DNA of 64,000 nt from Branchinecta lynchi (taxonomy: Eukaryota; Arthropoda; Branchiopoda; Anostraca; Branchinectidae): the NCBI GenBank assembly GCA_023053575.1, contig JAKZAP010000014.1:18626938-18690937 (forward strand), read 5' to 3'. Position numbers and translations under genes: made by a program. The stretch's first letter is position 1. The number at the start of each line of letters is the position of its first letter. Positions 24,705 to 35,189 of this stretch are shown one piece after another. A model generated the notes under the pieces. The model had not been told where the DNA came from, did no database searches, and worked only from the letters and a program-made list of their open reading frames with translations.

Positions 24705-24775
24705 TTAACGCGATCTATTATTGCTATTAATATTGTGTTATTGCTATTTATTTATTTCCGTCGATACCGGATGAG
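24705..24775 (-). repeat. Non-LTR 3' tail (inverted)
   Basis: TTATTGCTATTAATATTGTG then TTATTTATTTCCGTCGATAC on the plus strand, mirror of GAAATAAATAAATAGC tails. Confidence 0.35.
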
Positions 24776-25439
24776 AAAAAACAAAATATACGATAGATCA
24801 GCTAACATAATAATCAACTTAAATGGCATACAAACAATTTATAAGTAGGCTACTGCCAAACAAAAACGAAACTGGTTAAGAAAAGTTGTTTAAATCTTTA
24901 GATTAATTTCTAGTCAAATCATCACTTTCGAGCGATCGCGATTCGTCCAAATCATCCGTTTTAGCGAAAACTAACAGCAGATCTTGATCGGGCGAGATAT
25001 TTTACCGCTATTACGATTTACGACCCACTAGCGAGTTTCATCGGATGGTCGAGGCCATTGTGATATATATACGAATTTACTGGCTCGTTCGAGCTACGAC
25101 GCGTAAAAAACAGGTTTTTGACACAAATCAGTCATATGGTATAATTTGCCCGTCTGTGAACTTGTAAGTCCTTCTCCCGTCTCCCATCCCGATAGGGTTA
25201 AACGCCCATCTACTAACCTATAGGCTAGCCCTAACTCGAACACTCAAACTATCGTCGGAAGTTAATGTGCTGACAGAAGGACGAGAAATTCACATGTTAT
25301 GCAGTAATCTTTAATTTTCTTCGAGATCCCAGAAATATACTTTTACGCAAGTACTACTTTTGGAAATATAGCGTCCTGTTGTCGATTGTGATACCAGTGA
25401 CTTCTAGAATACTGGCGAGGGATTGCTTACTCCCGATTT

Positions 25440-26045
25440 AAAGCACAATGGACACTTCTAATGCTTTACTTTGTATTAAATGCTTCACAAATAAACATTT
25501 CCGACTTCCTTTAGAAGGCGCTATGAAAATCGGCCGTTTTCTTGTTATCCCTTGTCTTTACCTCTCTGGCATTTCGGCGATCCAAATCTTAGGAGCCGGG
25601 ATATCGTGGCAGGAAATTCAAAAACTCCCAGCAATGCTTGACACAAAAGGATATATTTGAGATGTCACCAAAGTCAAGCCGCAGATGCAGTTTACTTGAT
25701 TGTTTTAGTGTTTCCTCAGAAGTTCCATGGCTTAAAGTGCCTATTAAATATTTTTCTTTGTGGAATAGTGTTGTGAAGCTTGATTAGCTTGCTTTATAAA
25801 ATATACCAGAATATGCAATAAGCTTATAACAAATAACATAGCAACAAAAATCATTCAAAAACGAATAACCTATTCAAATCTGAATTATACAAGCTGATTT
25901 ATGCATAAAATAAAGATCTACTAGGTATTATAAGAAACATCACTTTTATCTTTGTCCAAGCTAGTAAACTGAGCATGTACTGGACCAAAAATTACGCTTT
26001 GAAATATCACAGAGAGGAAACTGTTGAAAAAGCTGCTGATCTAGG
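25440..26045 (+). repeat. Dispersed ~600-bp repeat, copy 1
   Basis: Matches 37911-38515 in direct orientation with scattered changes and small indels. Both copies share AAAGCACAATGNACACTTCT, GAGATGTCACCAAAGTCAAG and ACTTTTATCTTTGTCCAAGC. Copy 1 keeps a 70-codon frame (25448-25660), while copy 2 breaks that frame and opens another around SRRCSLPGCSS. It is probably part of a larger unidentified transposon; no ends are seen. Confidence 0.8.
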
Positions 26046-26615
26046 GGGTAAGCATTGTTCCTAAGTTGTTACGGAGTGGGACTGGGGTAGTTTGACGTGC
26101 CCATTGAACTTTAAGGTTTAAGGTTTAGGAAAAATTGCCACAATAGCAAAAGCTAAATAATAGGCAAGAAAATGAAAACAAATAAACACACATTAATAAC
26201 TAACACATCTAAACAATATACCCTCAACAACAATACTTAAGACAAAATACAGAAACAAATCAAGAACCGAACAGGCACAAATAACAACAAACGTGAAATT
26301 TTATTGGTTATTAAAATAATTAGTAACAAGGGGGCAGAATGAGTGGAGCCAACGTGCGGTACTTGATGCTGGAAACGGCTTGAGAAAACGTGCATGTCTC
26401 GTTGCGTAAGTCGGTACAGGTTTTAGTGTACACCAAGTGCCGGTGCCCGGCGGAACCGGCTGCCATGGGTAAAAATACTAAAATACATATTTAGAAGCAT
26501 TGAAAGATAAATCGCCTAATTTATGGTCGGCACCGCTGGTGTTCGGAAGTGTGGACAGCAAGTGCCGGGGAGTCCCTCGAATATTGCCCTATCTACCATG
26601 ATCAACATAGTACAT

Positions 26616-27021
26616 GTTCCACCCTACTTACCGTAGTTACTATTCATGACGTCACGAATTTCGGCTTCTTGGCGTCAAGGCCGGAACGCATTTTTAAATT
26701 TTCGATAAAAGATCGTTCGACGGGGACCGTTTACTACGCTGACCGTTTCGACCATCTCGAAATAGTGACTAATAGTAAATATTTGCTTGCCGTGCTCGGG
26801 AGCGTAGTAAGCGTGGACGCGTGGTAACTACGCATCTCCGTAACGTGCGACCAATCATGTTACAGAGATCCGTAGTTACCACGCTTACGCTCCCGAGCAT
26901 GGTAAGCGAATAGTTACTATTAGTTACTATTCGGAGAAGGTTGGAACGGTCAGCGTAGTAACTTTTCGTGATACTGGAACGGACATAGTAACTAATAGAT
27001 ACTTTGGTAGAAGGGTGGAAC
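26616..27021. mobile_element. Foldback MITE with GTTCCACCCT ends
   Basis: Ends GTTCCACCCTACTTACCG and GGTAGAAGGGTGGAAC. Arms pair across a centre near 26835, with ACGCTCCCGAGCA-type and CGTAGTTACCACGC words on both sides. It abuts the non-LTR 3' fragment at 27022. Confidence 0.75.
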
Positions 27022-27345
27022 AGGCTAATGGGTATTCTGTGGAATTCTAGGTGTCCGGATGCAGTACGTGTTTGTCCTCTTTGCCATCTTGATGGGGATG
27101 GTGTGGATCATTTTCTGTTCAGGTGCCAGGAGCTTTCGCATTTACGGGGTTCATTATTTTCTGGGAATGGTGGACAGCTTCTTAGTATTTTACGCTCTAC
27201 GTCACCAAGAGTAATTGTCTCTTTTGGGAATTTTGTGCAAAAAGCACTCGAGTTGAGAAGTGCTGTTTCTTAGTTTTTTATTTGGTTTAGTTTCTTATGA
27301 GTTGCTGGTTTATCCTGTATATTGCCTTTGGGTTTTTAAATAGAG
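27022..27345 (+). mobile_element. Non-LTR retrotransposon 3' fragment
   Basis: Encodes a C-terminal piece with CPLCHLDGDGVDHFLFRC followed by QELSHLR, the zinc-finger-like CxxC...HxxxxC motif found after reverse transcriptase in many LINEs. The frame stops at 27271-27273 and is followed by a T-rich 3' end. 5' truncated. Confidence 0.65.
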
Positions 27346-27464
27346 ATATATATATATAAAGTTAGCAGCGCCGCGTCCACGAGCAGTAAAATAAGCAAAA
27401 TGATGGAAAATACAGTTATGAATGAGCATACGAAGCACAGTAGTAGCCATATCCAAACTACTAC

Positions 27465-27660
27465 AACGACGGGATCCCAAAAACAATTATATTGATCCAG
27501 ATCACCAGGTCTTGTGGATATCTGGCCTTCGCCAGACTCCTTGAACATTTTTACAAATAAAATTTAGAAACAGATTAAAACCAATGGTAAGAGAAGATCA
27601 AGTTCAAACATGGATTAAGCATGTCTGTTTACCACTATAACCTTACGTTTTGGGATCCCA
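27465..27660 (+). repeat. R1 family, internally deleted
   Basis: GACGGGATCCCAAAAAC, then ATTGATCCAGATCACCAGGT, then CTTACGTTTTGGGATCCC. Only the two end regions remain, about 200 bp. Confidence 0.65.
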
Positions 27661-28223
27661 AAACAAACACAAAACAACAACTAAGGTTTGATCAGGGACA
27701 ACTGGAAAGACACTGAGTGATGGTAGGTTGCTAAAAACAGGAAGTGACCAGACAGTATCACTCTTTGAGGAAGCGACACTTATTTCCGGGAACGTCAGGC
27801 AATCCTGCGCGGCCAATTTCTGCATTGATCCTCCGCATTCTTAGTAGTCAAAACAGACGGTCAAAAACAGATTCCGACGGACGATCAGGTTTTCCCGGCC
27901 AGATTTTCTGCACTTTCATGAAGAAAAAATATCAACGTTTCCGTCTTGACCTGGTGATAGTGCTGAAAATTCCGGCAGGAATTCCGGACTGGAATGTAAA
28001 TCCTGTCCGGAATTCCGTCCTTCTGCAGTGGCAGCAGCCATCCTAAATTTTAAATTTCTTCCAGTTCTAAGCAGTAAACACACTTGTTCAGTTCTCGGCA
28101 GGTAAAGCGTGTTCTTGCCTCTGTCGAAACTTGTCATTTCTATCCAACGCCTCAGCCTTTACCAGCAAGTTCCGTGACATTTATTTGTGAGGAGGAGATA
28201 CTATTAAAAGCCTGCAAAACCAG

Positions 28224-28697
28224 GATCAACTAAAAAGAGGCACGGCACGATATACTATAGGAGGCACGAATACTAAAAAGAGGCACGAAAACTAAAAGAG
28301 CTCTTAGAGGATTCAGAGTGAGGGGCAGGAACAATGGTTCTAGCGTGCCTTCTTTTATGCTCCGGAGTTACGAACTCTCACTTTTGGTAAATTTACACAC
28401 TGCGTAAAATCCGAGCAAATTTTGGAATCCGAGCGTATTTTACGCACGTTTTGAGCTTGAAAACATTTCTAGCAATACGGACATATTTGAGAAATCGGTC
28501 CGTTTTGTATCTAAATACCTCCCTATTGCTAGAAATCTTTCCAAGCTCAAAACGTGCGTAAAATACGCTCGGATTTCAAAATACGCTGGGATTTTACGCA
28601 GTGTGTAAACGCACCATTACGTGTCTACTTTTACTCTTGATAATCTCTTTTATTACTGGCGCATCCTGCGAAATGCCGTGCCTCTTTTTAGTCGATA
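28224..28697. mobile_element. MITE with GATCAACTAAAAAGAGG ends and 13-bp flanking repeats
   Basis: Terminal repeats ACTAAAAAGAGGCACGGCA and TGCCGTGCCTCTTTTTAGT. The 13-bp direct repeat CCTGCAAAACCAG flanks both sides (28211-28223 and 28698-28710). A second palindromic element (28393-28609) sits inside. It lies in the intron about 455 bp beyond exon B. Confidence 0.82.
28393..28609. mobile_element. Palindromic element nested in the MITE
   Basis: TTACACACTGCGTAAAATCC pairs with GGATTTTACGCAGTGTGTAA. The inner ACGCACGTTTTGAGCTTG pairs with its complement. About 217 bp, forming one long hairpin. It contrasts with the shorter MITE copy at 22595-22852, which lacks it. Confidence 0.8.
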
Positions 28698-28864
28698 CCT
28701 GCAAAACCAGCTTAAAACACTGTATCTACCGTTGATGCATTAAAACTGGAGATGTACATAAAATTTTATTCGAAATGTAATAATTTATACGATGAAACAG
28801 CGTAAATTTTCTGTTTTAGCTGCTATTTTTTTTATTTGAAAAAATTGTAAAAAAAGGCAAAAGG

Positions 28865-29125
28865 GGTTAATGTTAAATTTAGGGAAAGATGATAAACAAA
28901 AATTGTTGTGATACCGGAGAGAAATTATCTAATGCTGCGCTCTCTTGAGCAACTTCATAATACTAAAGCACTAGAAAATATTGAAGTCTGTAGTAAAAAT
29001 ATTATGTTTTAATTTAGAGAATGACAATAACGAGAATTGTTTTGATACTGCGAAGAAACTTATCTAGTGCTGCACTGTCTGGGCCACCGATAATCATACT
29101 AAAGCCATAAATGACGAGCAGGCGT
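28865..29125. repeat. Intronic tandem duplication beside exon B
   Basis: Two diverged units about 140 bp apart share AATTTAG-G-GAA, AATTGTT-TGATAC, and GCTGC-CT-TCT words, then CATACTAAAG. A third related piece is at 41228-41292 (CTAATTTAGGGAAGGAAAAT). They lie just downstream of the alternative exon pair and in the intron upstream. Confidence 0.55.
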
Positions 29126-29151
29126 GACAAAAGAGAGTCATGCTGACTTAC

Positions 29152-29304
29152 CGATCATCGCCCGCGCACGGGTCTCATTCCAGTCTAACCAGAACGAAAT
29201 AAAAGATGACGTCACCACAAAAATGCCGGGAACAAACTTTGTCGCGAAATAGTACGTCTTGTCCCGAGTGAAAATGAGATCAACGCGGAGGCAGCTTATA
29301 TCAC
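29152..29304 (-). CDS. pHCl: Alternative exon B: pre-TM1, TM1 and TM2 start (RAR form)
   Basis: A second 153-nt exon 43 nt downstream of exon A, with the same phases. It encodes GDISCLRVDLIFTRD, then TM1 (YFATKFVPGIFVVTSSFI), then FWLDWNETRARAMI. Aligned by eye to exon A it matches 35 of 51 residues without gaps. Most changes are conservative, and the exon has no stops or frameshifts, so it looks selected rather than pseudogenic. The acceptor is CCTCAG (29305-29310) and the donor is GTAAGT (29146-29151). The key difference is at the TM2 entrance: the usual Pro at -2' is Arg, with Glu-Thr just before it and Met instead of Leu at 2'. A Lys in TM1 replaces Val. It probably encodes an alternative pore; transcript evidence is not available here. 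Confidence 0.9.
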
Positions 29305-29347
29305 CTGAGGAAAAAAGAGGAAACTATAGATGGCAGCACAGACTTAC

Positions 29348-29500
29348 CTATAAGGACCCGGGCAGGGACTGCGTTCCACTCCAACCAGAACGTGATAAAC
29401 GACGAGGTTACAAGTATGATACCCGGAATGAACACGGTTGTGAAGTAGAAGGCTTTATCTCGAGTAAAAATCAATTCCACCCGTAAACAACTGATATTTC
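29348..29500 (-). CDS. pHCl: Alternative exon A: pre-TM1, TM1 and TM2 start (PAR form)
   Basis: A 153-nt exon encoding GNISCLRVELIFTRD, then TM1 (YFTTVFIPGIILVTSSFI, with surrounding residues), then FWLEWNAVPARVLI. It begins with 2 bases of a split Gly codon and ends with the first base of the next Gly codon. The acceptor is CTTTCAG (29501-29507) and the donor is GTAAGT (29342-29347). Pro-Ala-Arg at positions -2', -1' and 0' of TM2 is the anion-selectivity signature of chloride-conducting Cys-loop receptors. This sequence fits the conserved arthropod form, so I take A as the canonical version. In transcription order it lies directly before exon B, which has the same length and phases; the two cannot both be used without duplicating TM1. 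Confidence 0.93.
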
Positions 29501-29739
29501 CTGAAAGGCAAAAGTACCTGTCAGAACTAGTACGCTAGTCCCCTCTCACTATTCTTACCAGCACGAATTTAAAAATTAATTTCAAGTAAAGGTTAGCGAC
29601 AGGGTGCTCTTGGTGCTCCTAATGGTGGGTATGCACCAAATCCATGCAAAGTAAATAAGAATATTTATCTCAGGGCTTCAATAATTAAGTCCGGTGCGAT
29701 TCCTGCGGGAATACGGACTATTTCTTGGACGTATTACTT

Positions 29740-29970
29740 CAGCGTAAGCCTACTGCGAATCACTTTTGATGGCGCTAAAACGGTAAGTCAGCTGACAGTA
29801 GTTTCTGCAATATTCGGCACTTCATCGCAAGGGTCCTGCTTAAGCTGTGGCTAGAAATAAGATAAAGAGCAGGTCCTTTTCCCTAGCTTTAGACTGAAGG
29901 GACCATTGCTAAGAAGGGCTGAAATATTGCTGAAATTCTCAGCTGAATTCTGTTGAGAGCTGTCAAAATA
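29740..29970. mobile_element. Decayed foldback element (CAAGGGTCC family)
   Basis: ACGGTAAGTCAGCTGACAG, CGCAAGGGTCCTGCTTAAGC, and the mirrored AGACTGAAGGGACCATTGC and AAGAAGGGCTGAAATATTGC. Arms strongly diverged. Just upstream of exon A. Confidence 0.5.
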
Positions 29971-30369
29971 GGGAGAAGCAGCGACGATGTTTTCAGTCAC
30001 AACAAGGACGATTTCTAAGCTATGAAAGGAAATAAATCTAATAAAGAACCTAACGGTTTAAAGGTAAAGCTATTTTTCAGCATGGGTGCTAACTGCTGTA
30101 TTTTAACTTGGAAACTCAAGAAGAAAATACGAATCTGATAACCATGCCTTTCCTTAGGCACTGTCTCCCTTAGTCTCTGCAGCACGTGTACCCAACTAGC
30201 CTTGTGCTGAAAAACCGGTTTTGACGGAGTTTTTGAAAACTTTGAGCCGACGGTTGCCTGCGGCAAGTGGGTTCAGCAACCTAACGTCGTCTTTTAGACA
30301 ACTTTCTTAGGGTGCTTTAAGATGGTTGCCTCCGCTGGCTGGATCAGTCGCACGATCTCTACACATGAT

Positions 30370-31000
30370 CTAAGGTCCGTCCTTTTCGTGTTGTGGCTCT
30401 GCCGGATTTGTGAAAAAATTTATTTTGTAAAAGTAGTAGGAACACTGTATGAAAGCTGCGTCCATCTTAGTCTCAGCTTTCCAGTCGACTCTGCAATTTA
30501 TGGCCTCTAGTTCTTTTAAGCTCCAAGGAGCTGAGTCCTGTTTTGGTATGGCAGGAGTGTATGTGGTGTCTCTGGTCATTGCGCTCTTAATGAGTTTTTT
30601 CGTATTTACTAAGTTCAAATATTCTTTTCATATCGTTCATAGCCTGAAGTGGAAAAGGTTCTTCTTGGGTGTCGGTCGTGGGTTGTAGTCGCTGGTGTTG
30701 TTGGTCGGCCTCCCAATTCGTCAGTGCTTTTTGCAAGGCTCTAGCGCCATCGGTTTCCAGTCGTTGGTGGGTCAGGACCTTTTGTTTTAGGGGTAGGTTA
30801 CTCTGGTACTTGCTGATGGTACTGTGTGGCCTTCGCGGGGAATTGTTTGGCAGCTGAAACAGATTCCTCCATGTTGTGCCGTCTACCTTGGTACCTCCTA
30901 GTGAGCTTTTGCTTCTCCTTCATCCGTAGTATATCGATGTCCTCTTCGCTGCCTCAGCAACATGTTTTTTTCTTTCGCTTCTTGGTGTAGGCCGATTTTT
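30370..31000 (-). pseudogene. Unidentified broken reading frames, possibly retroelement gag
   Basis: On the minus strand, several hydrophilic frames with stops between them read as one decayed protein. Examples are ALQKALTNWEADQ followed by QHQRLQPTTD, and lower down LKELEAINCRVDWK. The composition resembles a retroelement structural protein, but no diagnostic motif is present. Inside the 16-kb receptor intron. Confidence 0.25.
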
Positions 31001-32171
31001 GGTTGTGTTGTTCGTGCTGTCCTCGTGCTGGTATAATTTCGAATGACCCGAGAAGACGGATGGTTTTGCTAACCTATGGATTCTAAGGTTAGGGTTCTAG
31101 GTTTGAGCCCCTTCATCGAATATATTTATAGAAGGCGTCGAAGACCAGACTCTCGTCTCGGGTAAGAACAAATATAAGGAGGGTTTTCGCAAGTGTTTGT
31201 TTCGTTTTTATTTGTAGAAATTTTGGTTGCAAATAGAGTCTGTATGTGTAGGGGTGATGATTCGTAGAAAAAAGGTTTATAGTTGTATTAAAATAAGAAT
31301 AAATAAGTAATAAGATTGATAAATTTAGATTAAAAAAAGAAAAAAGAAAGCAAAGTCGGAATCACTTTCCAATGGTTTTTGCGCTGCTTGGAAACCGAAG
31401 CAGCTTCCCCGGACAGTGATTCCAGAAAGTTAGTAGAAAGCTCCGGGGGAAATTGAACGCTTCGGCGATAATTTGTATATTCTTGTATAACGTGTCAATA
31501 ACAAATGAAAAACACGTTAAGTGTCATTAAGGATGACGTTAGTTTTGGAATTAAACAATTTCCCGGCGATTTCAGTTTTCCATGCGTTTTGGCGATCGAC
31601 TTTCCCGCTGATTTCGAGATGCGCTTCGCTCGCCGGTAGGTGATTCCGGAATCTCGCGAAAACCCTGCAACAGCCCCTAAATGTGCAAGTAAAGTGGTGG
31701 AACAAGATGTGTATATCCATTGCGCTGGACTGGAAGGGATGAAATTCTCATCCTTTTGCCAATGCGACTTTTCTTATCTGTGATTTGAATTTAACTAATC
31801 TTGAATGTGATGCGATATTAAAATTAAGCACAGAAAATTACCTAAAAATATGTATCCTATGATGCACAAGATAAGCTTTTAGAAAATCGAAAATACCAGC
31901 TGGAAAAGCAAAAAAAATAGAATGCGCTGTAAAACACGAGCTTTTCCTTGAGATTGGTTTCCGACGTGTCTTTTATCTACAAGACTGTATAATCATTTTG
32001 TTGCCATCTATTTGCAATCAAACGACTGTGCTATAACAGAATCCCGAATTTCTTGTACGGTGATGAATGTGAAACACTTTCGATTGATGGAAACTACATC
32101 AGAAATATGTTTCCCGTGAAGTAAGTCAGCATAAAGCCTTAAATAATAAAAAAAATTTCAGCTGAAAAGCA

Positions 32172-33980
32172 AACAAGAGCTAGAAGCTCATATGGCACTC
32201 GCAAAGGTGGACATTGCAATCGCCTCTATAGGGGAAGATGAAATAGAATTTGCCTTTTCGTGGGTTTGTTCTTATCATTTGTAAGCGAAACTCTTGAGAT
32301 AAAAGTGATCATGGACTTTTAAATCACGAGAATGTATCGTTTGGTAAAAAGTATTTTACATTTGAACTTTGCTGTAATTGTGCGCACTTTAAAGGCGCTA
32401 GAAATTCATCTGTAAGCAAAATCCTTGAGGCAAAAATGGAAACAAGCCCTTGCTGATCATTCATATATACAGTTTGGTTAAAAGTATTTTTTTTGCACTT
32501 TTCGGTTAAGACGCGCACTTTACGGGAGCTACAACTTCATTTATAAGCGAAAACCTTGATGCAAAAATGATAATGGGCTCATGGGGATCATGCAAATGTA
32601 CTTTGCGGCGTACTTTACTGCACTTCACTTTGCAGTCAAGATTGGTACTTTAAGGAATACGCGGATTTGGGTAATGACGATTGCTAAGCCATCTTGTTGA
32701 CTCTGTAATATTCTAGCCAAGTTTCATCGTCCTAGCACATCTGGAAGTACCTTAGTTCGCGATCACCGGAATTCCGGACCCCCCATCCAACTCCCCCCAT
32801 AGTACCCGGAACCAATCCGGTTCTGTAAATGATTTATCCAGAGCACCTGTTTGTTGCAGAACTGATCCTTAACTTTGGAAAAAAAAAACTGTTGGCAAAT
32901 GAGAACAATCGATCATTGCTCCCCCCTGATGCTCCGAAAAATAGCAGGACAAGACAGCAAAACAAACTAGTGCCTGTCAGAGGACGAACCTCAAGGTTCA
33001 TGAACTCGTTTGTGCCCTTTTTTACAGAGACTTTTAACAAAGCGAATAACTAGTGTAATTTATTTATTTTATTAATGTACGACCAGCGTAATTTTAGCAA
33101 CTTCTAACGAAGAAAGCTACGAAGTTGGTTTATCAATAAATGATTTGAAACGATTTGATTCGATTATTCCCACAAAGTTCCATCCCGATGTCTCCAGTCT
33201 AAGCCGGTAATGTATTTCCCTTCCCCCTCCCCCCCAATAGTTGTCGAATCCAGTCCGGACAAGAAAAATATCACCAGACACGTGTCCTCTGTTCAATTAC
33301 AAAATTTGACTCGAATTCGATCACCTGTTCCCAAGTTACGCGTGACTCAATAGTCGGGATTCCCGCTACAACCGCTCCCCCCACGGTTATCGGTTCGAGA
33401 AACTTGTATTTCCAAGTCAGTTTGATCGGGTCCCTGCTATACCTGCCGAGTTTCGTAGTGAAAATTCCCAAAACCACCATCACCGGTATTCCGGGAAACC
33501 CCCCTCACCCCCCCCCCCAAGTGTCCGGATCCAGTCCAATTGTGTAAACGATTTCTCTAGATGCTTGTTCTACCCAGTAAGTTTCACTACGATCCGTCCA
33601 CTCTAACCGTTTCTCGAGATTTCCTGCCCCCCCCCCCCCCAACTCCCCCGTAGCTGTCAAATCCATTTCAAATGGGAAATCAGATATATATCATCTATTC
33701 AGTTATTAATTTTCATTCCAATCCGATCACCCGTTCGAAAGTTACACACTACTCAATTTTTGTGGACCCCCCCCCCCCTCCCCAGATGGTCGGATCGGGA
33801 AAACGATTTTTTCCAAGCTAGTTTGGTTGGGTCCCTGATACGCCTGCCAAGTTTATTCGTCGTAGCAGATCTGGAAGTACCCTTAACTCAAAAAAGTGTG
33901 ACAAAAAAACGGACCGATCGATAGACGGAATTGCGATCGGGATATGGCAGTTGAGCCAGAGGCTGCAAGTGCCATACAAA
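32172..33980 (+). repeat. R2 family element with embedded non-LTR fragment
   Basis: Starts AACAAGAGCTAGAAGCTC and ends GCAAGTGCCATAC. It contains repeated CAAGTTTCATCGTCCTAGCA and CCGATCACCCGTTCGAAAG-type blocks, long C runs, and GACCGATCGATAGACGG near the end. Interrupted at about 32.85-33.16 kb by a retroelement end. Confidence 0.75.
32850..33160 (+). mobile_element. Non-LTR retrotransposon C-terminus and 3' end, copy 1
   Basis: Encodes SLLPPDAPKNSRTRQQNKLV then PVRGRTSRFMNSFVPFFTE and a stop, followed by AATAAATGATTTGAAACG and a GATTTGATTCGATT tail. The same protein end is found at 44.06-44.27 kb. NKLVP...T.R..NSFVP is typical of the extreme C-terminus of some LINE polyproteins. 5' truncated. 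Confidence 0.6.
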
Positions 33981-34610
33981 TAAAATATTAAACGCTAAAA
34001 AACACAAATTTTGCCACCGGGCTAGGTTGATCAACTTATTGGAACATTTTTCTTTCTCTACAAGATGGTATAAACATCATGTCCGTTGCAACTTTTTGTT
34101 GGTCAAGTCATAGTTGACGCTAGATTGACTGTACTACAAATGCGAAGACCAGTGAGGGATCGTTAGCAGCTTTAGAATGTACTATATGAAATTCGAGTTT
34201 TCGGGTTTAAGAAATAATATATACAGATACGGAACTAGGTTGCACTGGCATTATAGGTACGACGGTTCTTCTAAAGGTACGAGCACACACATTCGATAAG
34301 ATTTTGCATGAAGAATTTGCCGTCACTTTGCAATTTTTTTCATTTGTGTCTAAAACAACTGTCTTTAATAATTCTGGATGAAGATGACTATTCTCACTCG
34401 CAGTTAAAATTCGCTCCGGTAAAAGATACATCAGACCAAAGCGTGTGCATGCGTATCCAATTGCGAAATTCGGACAGTGTGAGCACCTTGCTTTATCGGA
34501 TAATTTTTCCGTTTTCCAATAGTTTTTCCGTTTTGCTTAAACGTTTTCCACTTAAGCATTTTAGGGCGGAAGGAGGTTCCCCCCTCAACGTTGCTGAGGT
34601 ACAAAGCGAA

Positions 34611-34778
34611 GCCGTATCCAGGGGGGGGGGGAGGGGTTGACCCCCCCCCCGAAACATACAAAAATACTCATTTTTGTAGGATTTTTCCTCTGATCTATGT
34701 CTTTTTTGTGCGACCCACAGGCAAACCCCGCCCCTCCCCGAAAGGCAAACCCCCGAAATAAATTCCTGGATACGGGCC
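34611..34778. mobile_element. Small MITE with CCGTATCCAG ends
   Basis: CCGTATCCAGGGGGGG at the left and CCTGGATACGGGCC at the right. C runs and CAAACCCC words inside. Related to 14999-15163 and 52497-52836. Confidence 0.55.
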
Positions 34779-35189
34779 TGTACAAAGCCGATCTAAGAAA
34801 CAGGCCTAGATCGCTATCGAGTCCGTACATGAAAATTTCCCGCACAATCTCCCTCCGTTCCAGAGTCATCGTGATGACTGACTGACGGACGTACGGGTCA
34901 ATTTACGATCCTATGAGTACCCATCACTTCAGTTGGGATCCTAGACGACAAATACCCCAACAGGACATATCCGACACATGTTATCTATTCTTGTGCCTTG
35001 GGAAAGACGATGTGAGTTGAGATGTCCCTTTCAAGGGTCTCCTAATCTTATCAGAGAGGGGACCGAACATTACCATAAGCTCGCATCACATGGATGGAAA
35101 CGGCGACAGCAAATCCGGTCCCTTGGATACAAACTAAACAGAAATGTAAGCTAATAAATATTCCTTCAGCCCAAGCTGACTGCGAATCA

